A DNA stretch of 64,000 nt, taken from assembly GCA_017577615.1 (NCBI GenBank), contig PKRE01000001.1, positions 883,274 through 947,273 on the forward strand, in the 5' to 3' direction. Below the pieces are notes generated by a model that saw only the letters and a list, made by a program, of their open reading frames with translations, was not told the origin of the DNA and searched no databases. Each line of letters begins with the position of its first letter. Position 1 is the stretch's first letter. A program made the position numbers and the translations under genes. This document shows, one piece after another, positions 44,983-55,093 of this stretch. This DNA is from Gammaproteobacteria bacterium (GTDB lineage Bacteria > Pseudomonadota > Gammaproteobacteria > Steroidobacterales > Steroidobacteraceae).

Positions 44983-45609
44983 ATGAAGTTGCGATCGACC
45001 CTGGCAGCGCTTGGTTTCGGCGTCATCGCCGCCTGCGTGACGCTCTCTGCCAACGCAGACGCGGATCCAAAACGGGGGGAGGTGCTCGCCTACACCTGCC
45101 ACGGATGCCACGGAGTCCCCGGTTACAAAAACGCCTACCCCACCTATAGCGTGCCGAAGCTCGGTGGGCAGAACGCCGAGTACATCATCAGCGCGCTGAA
45201 CGCGTATGCGGCAGGCGAGCGTCCGCATCAAACGATGCACGCGCAGGCTGCGACGCTCTCCGAGCAAGATCGAGCGGACATCGCTGCCTATTTCGCTAGC
45301 ACGGGGGTTCAGCCGAGCAGCCAGGTCGTCGGCACGCCGCCGCCCGCGACGCAGACCTGCGTGGCCTGCCACGGCGTGGATGGCGCCAAGACGGTGATGA
45401 ATGAGTATCCGATCCTCGCCGGACAGTACGCCGACTACCTCCTGCAGGCGCTCAAGGATTACAAGAGCGGCAAGCGCAAGAACCCGATCATGGCGGGCAT
45501 CGTCGCCGGCGTGGAAGAGAAAGACTTCGAAGCGCTGGCGCAGTTCTTCGCCAATCAGAAGGGCCTTTGCAGCACCAAGGATATCCGCGAGCGCGGCGCG
45601 TGCCAGTAA
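44983..45609 (+). CDS. Cytochrome c4, diheme
   Basis: Periplasmic electron carrier to terminal oxidases, 208 residues. A signal peptide (about 1-25, ending SANADA) precedes two cytochrome c domains with CHGCH (about 39) and CVACH (about 126) heme sites. Distal Met ligands lie in the TMHAQAATL and NPIMAGI regions. A purine-rich GGAGACGGGA precedes the ATG at 44983. It likely feeds the aa3 oxidase encoded elsewhere in this window. Divergent from rpoZ. Confidence 0.92.
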   Translation: MKLRSTLAALGFGVIAACVTLSANADADPKRGEVLAYTCHGCHGVPGYKNAYPTYSVPKLGGQNAEYIISALNAYAAGERPHQTMHAQAATLSEQDRADIAAYFASTGVQPSSQVVGTPPPATQTCVACHGVDGAKTVMNEYPILAGQYADYLLQALKDYKSGKRKNPIMAGIVAGVEEKDFEALAQFFANQKGLCSTKDIRERGACQ

Positions 45610-45739
45610 AGGCACAGTGAGACTGCTCGGCAGTTTGACGGTCAGGACCGGATCCGACTTCCAGTTGCCGGCATTGCATCCACGGGCACGACTCGCGCAT
45701 CGGGCGAGCGTGCTGCCGTGAGTCGACTGGAGCTGTACC

Positions 45740-46735
45740 GTGTCCGCGCAAGCATTCACTGCTTTCCGCATCCATCAGGAGGACGGCCGCATCGTCGGCC
45801 GCCTCGAAACGCTCACGCTCGACGACTTGGCCGATGGCGAAGTCGTCGTCAAAGTCCGTTACTCCACCATCAACTACAAGGACGCCCTTGCAGCGACCGG
45901 CAAGGGCAAGATCCTGCGCAAGTATCCGCTCGTCGGCGGCATCGATCTCGCCGGCGAGATCGTGTCGTCAACGGACGCGAGCCTGCCAGTCGGCACGCGC
46001 GTGGTGGTCACCGGCGGCGGGCTGTCCGAAACGCACGATGGCGGGTATGCCGAGTACGCGCGGGTCAAGAGCGAATGGGTCATCCCGATACCGGCGCCGC
46101 TCGATGAGCGCGAGGCCATGGCGATCGGGACGGCAGGCTTCACGGCTGCCTTGGCCATCGACCGGATGGAGCACAACGGTCAGGTGCCGGAGGCCGGCGA
46201 AATTGTGGTGACCGGCGCGACGGGAGGCGTCGGCAGCCTCGCGATCGACATGCTCGCAAAGCGTGGCTATCGCGCCGTGGCGGTGACCGGCAAGCCCACG
46301 GCCGTTCCCTACCTCGAGGCGCTGGGTGCAGCGCGTGTGCTGATGCGCGATCAGATCGATCTCGGCACGCGACCTTTGGAGACGGCTCAGTTCGCTGGCG
46401 CCATCGATGCCGTCGGCGGCGACCTGCTCGCCTGGTTGACGCGCACAGTCGATTTTCACGGCAACATTGCCAGCATCGGCATGGCCGCGAGCACCGAGCT
46501 GAGGACCACCGTGCTGCCGTTCATCCTGCGCGGCATCAACTTGCTCGGCATCAACTCTGTCCACGTGCCGCGCGATCTGCGCATGCGCATCTGGGCGCGG
46601 CTCGCGAGCGATCTGCGTCCGCGTTCGTTGGACAAGATCGTCACGAACACGGTTTCGCTGCGTGATCTCCCGAGCGCGTTCGAGCAATACATCCGCGGCG
46701 AAGTGATCGGCCGAACATTGGTGACGATCGCGTGA
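45740..46735 (+). CDS. acuI: Zinc-free MDR oxidoreductase, acrylyl-CoA reductase AcuI/YhdH family
   Basis: NADPH-dependent medium-chain reductase that can detoxify acrylyl-CoA; 331 residues. YSTINYKDALAATGKGKI (about 42-59), GGIDLAGEIVSS and the NADPH loop VTGATGGVGSLAIDMLAKRG (about 153) are family features, and no structural zinc cysteines are present. The GTG start has GGAG seven bases upstream. Its stop overlaps the rsmG GTG start by four bases, so the two are coupled, an unusual partner for rsmG. Confidence 0.9.
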   Translation: MSAQAFTAFRIHQEDGRIVGRLETLTLDDLADGEVVVKVRYSTINYKDALAATGKGKILRKYPLVGGIDLAGEIVSSTDASLPVGTRVVVTGGGLSETHDGGYAEYARVKSEWVIPIPAPLDEREAMAIGTAGFTAALAIDRMEHNGQVPEAGEIVVTGATGGVGSLAIDMLAKRGYRAVAVTGKPTAVPYLEALGAARVLMRDQIDLGTRPLETAQFAGAIDAVGGDLLAWLTRTVDFHGNIASIGMAASTELRTTVLPFILRGINLLGINSVHVPRDLRMRIWARLASDLRPRSLDKIVTNTVSLRDLPSAFEQYIRGEVIGRTLVTIA

Positions 46736-47367
46736 ACGAGCTAGAGACACTGCGGTCGGGTGCAGCGGCGCTCGGTGTCGAGCTCGACGAGACAGCGGCA
46801 CACAAGCTCCTGCGGCTGCTGGACGAGCTCGATGTATGGAATCAGCGGATGAACCTGACGGCGATCCGCGAGCGTCCGCAGCAGATCACCAAGCACTTGC
46901 TGGACAGCCTGTCCGTGCACAGCTATCTGCAGGGCACGCGCATCGTCGATGTTGGCACGGGTGCGGGCTTTCCTGGTTTGCCGCTGGCGGTCGCGCTGCC
47001 GGACAAGCACTTCACGCTCATCGACTCCACCGCGAAGAAGCTCAAGTTTGTCGAACACGCCGCCGGGCTGCTCGAGCTGCGTAATGTCCAGACCGTTCAT
47101 ACGCGCGCCGAAAGCTATCGGCCCAAGCACCGCTTCGACCGCGTGATCTCCCGCGCCGTCGGACCGATCGAGAATTTCATCAAGTGGTCTGGTCACTTGT
47201 GTGTCGGCGGCGGCCGCTTGCTCGCGATGAAGGGCCGCTATCCCGCGAGCGAGCTCGAGAAGCTGCCGAGCGGTTGGAAGCTCGCCGCCGTCCATCGCTT
47301 GGTCGTGCCCGGTCTGGACGAAGAGCGGCATCTTGTGGAAATCTGCCGGAGCCACGACAAACTTTAG
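46732..47367 (+). CDS. rsmG: 16S rRNA m7G527 methyltransferase RsmG
   Basis: SAM-dependent methyltransferase of 211 residues modifying G527 of 16S rRNA. NLTAIRERPQQITKHLLDSL (about 41-60) and the SAM loop IVDVGTGAGFPGLPLAVALP (about 70) are typical, with SRAVGPIENF later. GTG start overlapping acuI. It precedes parA-parB as in many bacteria, but the usual mnmG/mnmE genes are not upstream. Confidence 0.95.
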   Translation: MNELETLRSGAAALGVELDETAAHKLLRLLDELDVWNQRMNLTAIRERPQQITKHLLDSLSVHSYLQGTRIVDVGTGAGFPGLPLAVALPDKHFTLIDSTAKKLKFVEHAAGLLELRNVQTVHTRAESYRPKHRFDRVISRAVGPIENFIKWSGHLCVGGGRLLAMKGRYPASELEKLPSGWKLAAVHRLVVPGLDEERHLVEICRSHDKL

Positions 47368-47501
47368 GCCGCTGGGCGCTGGGCTCTGGCAAGGGTACAA
47401 GGAGGATCTTGTTCGACCTTCGCTTAGCCGAACGACGTGTGAGTTATGAAGTCATCTGCGCATTTCGACCAGAGCCCAGAGCCCAGAGCCCGATAGCCCG
47501 T
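47366..47501. repeat. Heptad-repeat palindrome between rsmG and parA
   Basis: Left arm GCTGGGC GCTGGGC TCTGGCA (47371-47390), right arm three perfect AGAGCCC units and a related GATAGCCC (47471-47499), separated by about 80 bp. The right arm is the reverse complement of the left-type unit. The arm ends directly before the parA start codon. Confidence 0.75.
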
Positions 47502-47505
47502 TTCC

Positions 47506-48315
47506 ATGCACCGCATTCTCGCGATCACGAATCAGAAAGGCGGCGTCGGCAAGACGACCACCAGCGTGAATCTCGCGGCGTCGTTCTCGGCGACGAAGCG
47601 GCGCGTGCTGCTGATCGATCTGGATCCTCAGGGCAACGCGACCATGGGGTGCGGGATCGACAAGCGGACGCTCGAGCGCTCCACGACCGACGTGCTGCTC
47701 GGCGAATGCAGCGCCGTGGAGGCGATGCTCGGCGTCGGCTACGCAGACTTTAAGCTGATGCCGGCGAACCAGGATCTGGTTGCAGCCGAAGTCGAGCTCA
47801 CGGGCAAGCCGGGTTGTGAGGGGCGGCTGCGCGATGCGCTCGCGCCGATTCGCGAGCAATTCGATCTGATCCTGATCGACTGCCCGCCGGCGCTGAACAT
47901 GCTCACCGTCAATGCGCTCGTCGCTGCGGAAGCTGTGATCATTCCAATGCAGTGCGAGTACTACGCGCTCGAAGGGCTCTCGGCGCTCATGGAGACGATC
48001 GAGCAGATCAAGGCCGGGCCGAACCCGCAGCTGGAGATCGGCGGCATCCTGCGCACGATGTTCGACCCGCGCAACAATCTCGCGAACGAAGTGTCGGCGC
48101 AGCTCGTGGAGCACTTCCAAGACCGGGTTTTTCGGACCATCATTCCGCGCAACGTGCGCTTGGCTGAAGCGCCGAGCCACGGTAAGCCGGCCTTGCATTA
48201 CGATCGCGACTCGCGCGGTGCGCTTGCATATCTAGCGCTCGCCGGGGAAATGATTCGCAGAGACGAAAACGAGCGGGCTGCTGCCGAAGCTCGGGCTGAA
48301 GGCTCCAGGCTGTAG
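47506..48315 (+). CDS. parA: Chromosome-partitioning ATPase ParA (Soj)
   Basis: Walker-type ATPase that moves ParB-bound origins, 269 residues. Deviant Walker A KGGVGKTTTSVNLAA (about 11), the switch LIDLDPQGNATMGCG and DLILIDCPPALNML (Walker B) are intact. The C-terminal codons ...GSRL-stop lie inside a heptad-repeat array (GGCTCCA GGCTGTA), so the repeat has shaped the last few residues. parB follows 124 bp later. Confidence 0.96.
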   Translation: MHRILAITNQKGGVGKTTTSVNLAASFSATKRRVLLIDLDPQGNATMGCGIDKRTLERSTTDVLLGECSAVEAMLGVGYADFKLMPANQDLVAAEVELTGKPGCEGRLRDALAPIREQFDLILIDCPPALNMLTVNALVAAEAVIIPMQCEYYALEGLSALMETIEQIKAGPNPQLEIGGILRTMFDPRNNLANEVSAQLVEHFQDRVFRTIIPRNVRLAEAPSHGKPALHYDRDSRGALAYLALAGEMIRRDENERAAAEARAEGSRL

Positions 48316-48433
48316 ACTGTAGCCAGACGCCTCGACCGAGCACGCCGGACCGCCGCTTCGCATCGCTCTGCGCGGCCGCAAGGATCTGACGATGTTTGTT
48401 TCTTCTCTGCCGAGAGCCTAGCGCCTCAGCCTG
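48294..48433. repeat. Heptad-repeat palindrome between parA and parB
   Basis: Left arm GGCTCCA GGCTGTA GACTGTA GCCAGAC (48300-48327) spans the parA stop codon. Right arm AGAGCCT AGCGCCT CAGCCTG (48413-48433) ends seven bases before the parB start codon. The arms are partly complementary with about 85 bp between them. Confidence 0.7.
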
Positions 48434-48439
48434 ACTCGG

Positions 48440-49345
48440 ATGGCCACCAAACGACAAAGTCTCGGACGTGGATTGGGCGCGCTGCTCGGGCAGCCCGCGC
48501 CGACTGCAGACAGCAGTAACGTGGCGTCGCTGCGTGCCGACGAGGAGCTGCAGAATCTACCGATCGATCTGCTACAGCGCGGCCGGTATCAGCCGCGCGT
48601 CGACATGCGCCCGGAGACCCTGCAGGAGCTCGCCGAGTCGATCAAGGCGCAAGGCGTCGTTCAGCCGATCGTCGTCCGTCCGCTGTCGGAGAGTGCGCCC
48701 GGTCAGCCGCGGCGCTACGAGATCATTGCCGGCGAACGTCGCTGGCGAGCCGCGCAGCTCGCGGGGCTGCACGAGATTCCCGCAGTCATCCGCGACGTGC
48801 CCGACAACGCTGCCGTCGCGATGGCGCTCATCGAGAACATTCAGCGCGAGAACCTCAATCCGCTCGAGGAGGCACGCGCGCTCGAACGGCTGATCAAGGA
48901 ATTCGATATGACGCATGCGGCCGCTGCTGAAGCGGTCGGCCGTTCGCGCGCGGCAGTGTCCAATCTGTTGCGTCTGCTCGATCTCACCGAAGAGGTCAAG
49001 CAACTGGTCGAGAAGCGCGAGCTCGAGATGGGGCATGCCCGCGCGCTTCTTGCACTCGAGCAGCCGCGGCAGCAGGCGGAAGTCGCAGCACTCGTCGTTA
49101 AGAAGAAGTTGTCCGTTCGCGAGACCGAAGCGCTGGTCAAGCGCTTGCTCGCACAGCCGGCAGGTGCCGCGGACGACTCGAGCCGTCGCCGCGAAGATCC
49201 GAACATCGCCAAGCTCGAGACCGAGCTCAGCGAAAAGCTCGGCGCCAAGGTTCGAGTGCAACACTCGCCATCGGGCAAAGGCAAGCTGATCATCAGCTAT
49301 CACACGCTCGATGAGCTCGACGGCATCCTCGCGCACATCAAGTGA
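48440..49345 (+). CDS. parB: Chromosome-partitioning protein ParB
   Basis: CTPase that binds parS, 301 residues. Start KRQSLGRGLGALLG, then the ParB/Srx domain with NLPIDLLQRGRYQPR, GERRWRAAQLAG and the box II region ALIENIQRENLNPLEEA (about 130). A helix-turn-helix (AAAEAVGRSRAAVSNLLRLL, about 162) and a C-terminal dimer domain follow. Partner of parA just upstream. Confidence 0.96.
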   Translation: MATKRQSLGRGLGALLGQPAPTADSSNVASLRADEELQNLPIDLLQRGRYQPRVDMRPETLQELAESIKAQGVVQPIVVRPLSESAPGQPRRYEIIAGERRWRAAQLAGLHEIPAVIRDVPDNAAVAMALIENIQRENLNPLEEARALERLIKEFDMTHAAAAEAVGRSRAAVSNLLRLLDLTEEVKQLVEKRELEMGHARALLALEQPRQQAEVAALVVKKKLSVRETEALVKRLLAQPAGAADDSSRRREDPNIAKLETELSEKLGAKVRVQHSPSGKGKLIISYHTLDELDGILAHIK

Positions 49346-49613
49346 CACTGTGTCGTCACGGCACGATCGTCACTGGCGTTTGGCTGGGTAGGTGCGTCGC
49401 GGGCGACTCGTGCTCGACCACAGACTGGCCCGGCTGTCAGGCCAATTTAGCTTTGGTTGAAGCAGTGCAAAACGCTGCGTATAATGCGCCGCCCTTTCCA
49501 GCCGGGTGCAAAAACGGTTGGATTTCCAGGATTTACGCAATGCCACACGTTGCCGAACGTTCGGCTAGCGAGGTGGCATTTTTCTTGTCTGGCGAGGGGG
49601 GGCGCGATTCGTC
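49346..49613. other. Leader region of the ATP synthase operon
   Basis: A 268-bp gap between parB and atpI with no gene that I can support. It contains a good sigma-70 promoter (listed separately) and about 130 bp of transcribed leader before atpI. Confidence 0.6.
49457..49485 (+). promoter_or_regulatory. Sigma-70 promoter for the atp operon
   Basis: A TTGAAG -35 (49457-49462) and a perfect TATAAT -10 (49480-49485) are 17 bp apart, the optimal spacing. It is the best promoter match in the window and points at atpI-atpC. Confidence 0.7.
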
Positions 49614-50027
49614 ATGAGCGCGAACCCTTTTGCGGTCGCGGCGCGTCGGTCGCTGCTCTTATTCGCTTGGCAACTCGCTTGCATCCTGCTGGTGGCGCTC
49701 GTCGTCGCCGTTGTCGGGAGTGGACGTGCAGGCGGCTCGATCCTGGCGGGTGGCGGCATCGGTCTGGTATGGACCGTGTATCTCGCGCTCATTTTGCTGA
49801 AGCACAGCTTGGATTTCGGTGCCCGCGTGAGCGCGGCGAGCTTCTTCAAGGGATGGTTGTTTAAGATCGTGGTGACTGGGGCGCTGCTGATCGGCGCCTT
49901 CCGCGTCGAGCGCTTGGAGCCACTCGCAGTGCTCGGCGGTTTGTTTACCGCCATGGTCGCGTATTGGATTTGGTTCGCGTTCGGGCTCGATAGGCGCTGG
50001 CCGCGAGCTTCGGGCGAACGAGGCTGA
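49614..50027 (+). CDS. atpI: ATP synthase accessory subunit I
   Basis: A 137-residue membrane protein with four hydrophobic helices (about 13-37, 44-63, 80-100, 107-123). AtpI helps assemble the c-ring and is the least conserved atp gene. First gene of the operon, 98 bp before atpB. Confidence 0.88.
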   Translation: MSANPFAVAARRSLLLFAWQLACILLVALVVAVVGSGRAGGSILAGGGIGLVWTVYLALILLKHSLDFGARVSAASFFKGWLFKIVVTGALLIGAFRVERLEPLAVLGGLFTAMVAYWIWFAFGLDRRWPRASGERG

Positions 50028-50125
50028 TGATCTGCGGGCACGTTTGTCGGTTGAATTGGCTGAATTCGCCGATGCGCTGACGAAGCGTTTCGGCCTGGGG
50101 TACGAAAAGCATGCGGCTCGGGCTA

Positions 50126-50980
50126 ATGGCAAGTGAAGGAGACGGTGCACTCGGATTCTCCGAGTACATCGATCACCATCTGCAGCACCTTGCGAGCGCC
50201 AAGCAAGAGGCGCTGTTCGACGCCTCGGTCCTCCATTGGGATACATTGTTCTTCGCCCTGCTTTGCGCAGCGGTATCGCTGTGGTTATTGCGCAAAGCAG
50301 CCAAGCGCGCGACCTCCGGGGTGCCTGGCAAGTTCCAATGCGCCGTGGAAATGTTGGTCGAGATGGTGAACAACCAGGCGCGCGCGATGGTGCCCGGCAA
50401 GCTCACCTATATCGCTCCGCTCGCGCTCACCGTGTTCGTGTGGGTCGCGTTCATGAACGCGATCGACTTGATCCCGGTCGACTGGTTCCCCACCGCCGCC
50501 GCAGCGCTCGATATCCACTATCTGCGACCGCTGCCCACTGCCGACTTGAACACCACGTTCGGTCTTGCGATCGGTGTGCTGCTCCTGTCCTTCTACTACA
50601 GCATCAAGATCAAGGGGCTCGGCGGGTTTCTGCATGAGTGGACCTGCGCACCGTTCGGGATGGTGAAGCTTTCGTTCAATCCGCTGACCTGGATCGGTGC
50701 GCTTCTGCTCGGCGTCGTCAACGTGTTTTTCAACATCGTCGAGTACGGTGGGCGGACGTTCTCGCACGGCATGCGTTTGTTTGGAAACATGTATGCCGGC
50801 GAGCTGATCTTCTTCCTGATCGCAGGTCTTGGCGGCACGGTCACGGTCGCCGGTGTTGCGTTGCATCTGCTCACCGGCAGCGTTTGGGCGATCTTTCACA
50901 TTCTGATCGTGCTCTTGCAGGCCTTCATCTTCATGATGCTGACGTTGGCTTACTTGGGTCAGGCGCACTCGCAGCACTGA
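50126..50980 (+). CDS. atpB: ATP synthase Fo subunit a
   Basis: Proton-channel stator subunit, 284 residues with about five helices. The essential arginine is in GMRLFGNMYAGELI (about 215), and HLLTGSVWAIFHILIVLLQAFIFMML is the C-terminal helix pair. MASEGDGALGFSEYIDHHL resembles the E. coli N-terminus, so I prefer the ATG at 50126 over that at 50111. Confidence 0.96.
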   Translation: MASEGDGALGFSEYIDHHLQHLASAKQEALFDASVLHWDTLFFALLCAAVSLWLLRKAAKRATSGVPGKFQCAVEMLVEMVNNQARAMVPGKLTYIAPLALTVFVWVAFMNAIDLIPVDWFPTAAAALDIHYLRPLPTADLNTTFGLAIGVLLLSFYYSIKIKGLGGFLHEWTCAPFGMVKLSFNPLTWIGALLLGVVNVFFNIVEYGGRTFSHGMRLFGNMYAGELIFFLIAGLGGTVTVAGVALHLLTGSVWAIFHILIVLLQAFIFMMLTLAYLGQAHSQH

Positions 50981-51032
50981 CACGGGATTCGATGGCTTTC
51001 GGTTTCAACTCGGTTCAATTCGGAGAACTCTC

Positions 51033-51275
51033 ATGACGGATATCGCTTTTGTCGCTCTCGCCTGCGGTCTCATCATCGGCATCGGCGCGCTTGGCGCCTG
51101 CATCGGCGTGGGCATCATGGCCGGCAAGTACATCGAAGCATCGGCTCGTCAGCCCGAGCTCATGAACGCGCTGCAGACAAAGGTCTTCCTGTTGCTCGGC
51201 CTCATCGACGCGTCGTTCATCATCGGCCTCGGTATTGCACTGTGGTTCGCCACCGCGAATCCGTTCGCCAGCTGA
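51033..51275 (+). CDS. atpE: ATP synthase Fo subunit c
   Basis: 80-residue hairpin of two helices forming the rotor ring. The polar loop ARQPELM (about 37) and the proton-binding Asp in LLGLIDASFIIGLG (about 57) are present. No sodium-binding signature residues are seen, so it should be proton-driven. Confidence 0.97.
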   Translation: MTDIAFVALACGLIIGIGALGACIGVGIMAGKYIEASARQPELMNALQTKVFLLLGLIDASFIIGLGIALWFATANPFAS

Positions 51276-51292
51276 TCTGAGCGAGCCATCTA

Positions 51293-51318
51293 CCGCGAAG
51301 ACTTTGCGTTGCTCGCGG
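51293..51318. promoter_or_regulatory. Hairpin after atpE
   Basis: CCGCGA and TCGCGG (51293-51298 and 51313-51318) form a six-bp stem with a 14-bp loop in the atpE-atpF gap. It may stabilise or pace the polycistronic mRNA after the highly needed c subunit; this is inference. Confidence 0.3.
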
Positions 51319-51347
51319 AGTCTGCCGACTAGCAGGGCTTACGTTCC

Positions 51348-51827
51348 ATGAATCTAAACGCAACACTGTTCGTTCAGACGCTCGTCTTTCTGATCCTCGG
51401 CTGGGTCACGATGAAGTTCATCTGGCCGCCGTTGATCGCTGCGATCGAGAACCGTCAGCGCAAGATCGCCGAAGGACTGGCTGCCGCCGAGAAGGGTGAG
51501 AAGAGTCTCGCCGAGGCACGTGCGGCCGCGAATGAAATCGTGAAGGAAGCGCGGATTCAGGCAACGAAGATCATCGAGCAGGCGAATCGTCGCTCGAATG
51601 AGCTGGTCGAAGAGGCTCGCGGCGCTGCACTAGCGGAAGGTCAGCGGCTGATCAGCGAGGCGCGCCAGGAAGTGGCGCTGGAAGCAAGCCGCGCACGTCA
51701 GCAGCTGAGTAAGGAGGTCGCCGCGCTCGTGGTCGCGGGCGCAAGCAAGCTGCTTGCCCGCGAGATCGACGAGAAGGCGCACGCAGACATACTCGAGCAA
51801 CTCGCGCTCGAAATCGAGCGAGGCTGA
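51348..51827 (+). CDS. atpF: ATP synthase Fo subunit b
   Basis: Peripheral-stalk subunit, 159 residues: one N-terminal membrane helix (ATLFVQTLVFLILGWVTMKFIWPPL) then a long Ala/Glu/Arg coiled coil with IENRQRKIAEGLAAAEKGEK. The final ALEIERG stop is eight bases before atpH. Confidence 0.96.
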   Translation: MNLNATLFVQTLVFLILGWVTMKFIWPPLIAAIENRQRKIAEGLAAAEKGEKSLAEARAAANEIVKEARIQATKIIEQANRRSNELVEEARGAALAEGQRLISEARQEVALEASRARQQLSKEVAALVVAGASKLLAREIDEKAHADILEQLALEIERG

Positions 51828-51835
51828 GCCAGCGT

Positions 51836-52372
51836 ATGGCCGAGAAAGCCACTATCGCCCGCCCGTACGCGAAAGCTGCATTCGAGATCGCGCAGCAGCA
51901 AGGCGCGTTGGAGCGTTGGTCGAACGTTCTTGCCGTAGGCGCCGCAATCGTCTCCGACGAGCGCGTCGAGAAGCTGCTTTCGAGCCCGCGGGTCAGCCCC
52001 GAGGAGCTGGTCGCGCTGATCGTCGAGGCGGCGGGCGAGGCGATCGACGAGCATGCCCGTAATTTCCTGGCAACGTTGGCGGACAATCGCCGGCTCGCTT
52101 TGCTGCCCGAGATTGCGGCTCAATACGAGGCGCTGCGCGCGGAAGTCGAGAACATCGCCGATGTGCGCCTCATCTCGGCAGTGCCGCTGAACGACGCGCA
52201 GCGCGAACGCTTCATCTCGGCACTGAAGAAGCGTTTGAAGCGCGACATCCGCTTGCACTGCGAGGTTGATCCGTCGCTCATCGGCGGAGCCATCGTGCGT
52301 GCCGGCGATTTCGTCATTGACGGCTCGCTCAAGTCGCGGCTCGAGCGGCTCGCGGAAGCGATGACCAACTGA
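51836..52372 (+). CDS. atpH: ATP synthase F1 subunit delta
   Basis: Links the b-stalk to F1; 178 residues. TIARPYAKAAFEIAQ at the N-terminus and the C-terminal DPSLIGGAIVRAGDFVIDGSLKSRLERL are canonical. A heptad palindrome begins right at its stop codon. Confidence 0.96.
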   Translation: MAEKATIARPYAKAAFEIAQQQGALERWSNVLAVGAAIVSDERVEKLLSSPRVSPEELVALIVEAAGEAIDEHARNFLATLADNRRLALLPEIAAQYEALRAEVENIADVRLISAVPLNDAQRERFISALKKRLKRDIRLHCEVDPSLIGGAIVRAGDFVIDGSLKSRLERLAEAMTN

Positions 52373-52450
52373 GGCTGGGGCATGGAGGCTGGAGGCTGGA
52401 GCTAGAAGCGCAGTTTCTGGCCCCAGCCTCCAGTCCCCAGCCCCCAGCCA
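52371..52450. repeat. Heptad-repeat palindrome between atpH and atpA
   Basis: Left arm (52371-52393) has GAGGCTG-type units (GGCTGGA repeated); right arm (52414-52450) is the reverse complement of GGGGCTG-type units, for example CCCCAGC CTCCAGT. Loop of about 20 bp. The stem is long and would form a strong hairpin in the operon mRNA. Confidence 0.8.
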
Positions 52451-52476
52451 GTCGAAACTAATTGAGGACTGTGGCA

Positions 52477-54018
<1,542 letters not shown>

Positions 54019-54091
54019 TGGGCTATCGGGCTGTCGGGCACTGAGCTCCTTGCCAGAGCCCAGTACCCTGAGCCCAGCAGCCCACAGCGGA
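54019..54091. repeat. Heptad-repeat palindrome between atpA and atpG
   Basis: Left arm TGGGCTA TCGGGCTG TCGGGCAC begins the base after the atpA stop; right arm AGAGCCC AGTACCC TGAGCCC AGCAGCCC ends seven bases before the atpG start codon. The arms are complementary over most of their length. Confidence 0.8.
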
Positions 54092-54098
54092 GCGATAC

Positions 54099-54965
54099 AT
54101 GCCCGGCGTAAAAGAGATCCGTATCAAGATCGCGAGCTTCAAGAGCACGCAGAAGATCACGAAGGCGATGGAGATGGTCGCCGCGAGCAAGATGCGCAAA
54201 GCGCAGGACCGCATGCGCGCATCTCGCCCGTACGCGGAGAGAATTCGGCGCGTGATCGGTCACTTGCGGCTCGCGAATCCGGATTTCCGGCATCCGTATC
54301 TCATCGAGCGCGAGCCGAAGGCGGTCGGCTTCATCGTGATCAGCACCGACCGCGGCCTGGCCGGCGGCTTGAACGTCAATCTGTTCAAGGCCACGCTCAA
54401 TGCGATGCGCGAGTGGCAGGATCGCGGTGCGGACGTGTCGATGTGCCTCATTGGCGCCAAGGCGGTGCACTTCTTCCGCCGCCTCGATCTAAAGATCCTC
54501 GCGACAGTCACGCACCTGGGCGATCGTCCGCACGTCGCGGACCTGATCGGCACGGTGAAGGTCATGCTCGATCTGTACAAAGAAGGCAAGATCGATCGGC
54601 TCTTCCTCGTGCACAACGTCTTCGTGAACACGATGACCCAGAGGCCCGAGGTGACGCAGCTCCTGCCGGTGGTGACCGAGGATGAGGACAAGCTGCAGAA
54701 GCTTTGGGACTACATCTACGAGCCTTCCGCCGCAGACCTGCTCGAAGGTCTCCTGATGCGTTACATCGAATCGCAGGTTTACCGAGGTGCCGTCGAGAAC
54801 GTCGCATGCGAAATGGCGGCACGCATGGTCGCGATGAAGGCTGCGACCGACAATGCCGGTAAGCTGATCGAAGAGCTGCAGTTGATCTACAACAAGGCCC
54901 GTCAGGCCGCGATCACGAAGGAGATCAGCGAGATCGTCGGCGGCGCAGCTGCCATTGAATCGTGA
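54099..54965 (+). CDS. atpG: ATP synthase F1 subunit gamma
   Basis: Central rotor shaft, 288 residues. PGVKEIRIKIASFKSTQKITKAMEMVAASKM at the N-terminus (residues 2-32) and the C-terminal helix KLIEELQLIYNKARQAAITKEISEIVGGAAA are highly conserved. ISTDRGLAGGLN is also present. Confidence 0.97.
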   Translation: MPGVKEIRIKIASFKSTQKITKAMEMVAASKMRKAQDRMRASRPYAERIRRVIGHLRLANPDFRHPYLIEREPKAVGFIVISTDRGLAGGLNVNLFKATLNAMREWQDRGADVSMCLIGAKAVHFFRRLDLKILATVTHLGDRPHVADLIGTVKVMLDLYKEGKIDRLFLVHNVFVNTMTQRPEVTQLLPVVTEDEDKLQKLWDYIYEPSAADLLEGLLMRYIESQVYRGAVENVACEMAARMVAMKAATDNAGKLIEELQLIYNKARQAAITKEISEIVGGAAAIES

Positions 54966-55080
54966 GGGTTCGGGGCTCAAGGCTCGGGCCTGGGCCGACG
55001 TAGTGGATTGCAGAGAACAGAATTGACTTAGCGCGCTGGCGCGGTGTTTTCGGGCTTGGTCCCAAGCCCCGCGCCCACTG
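54965..55080. repeat. Heptad-repeat palindrome between atpG and atpD
   Basis: Left arm GGTTCGG GGCTCAA GGCTCGG GCCTGGG (from 54967), right arm CGGGCTT GGTCCCA AGCCCCG CGCCCAC (about 55051-55078). About 55 bp lie between the arms. Confidence 0.7.
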
Positions 55081-55093
55081 AGGAACGAGCAAC

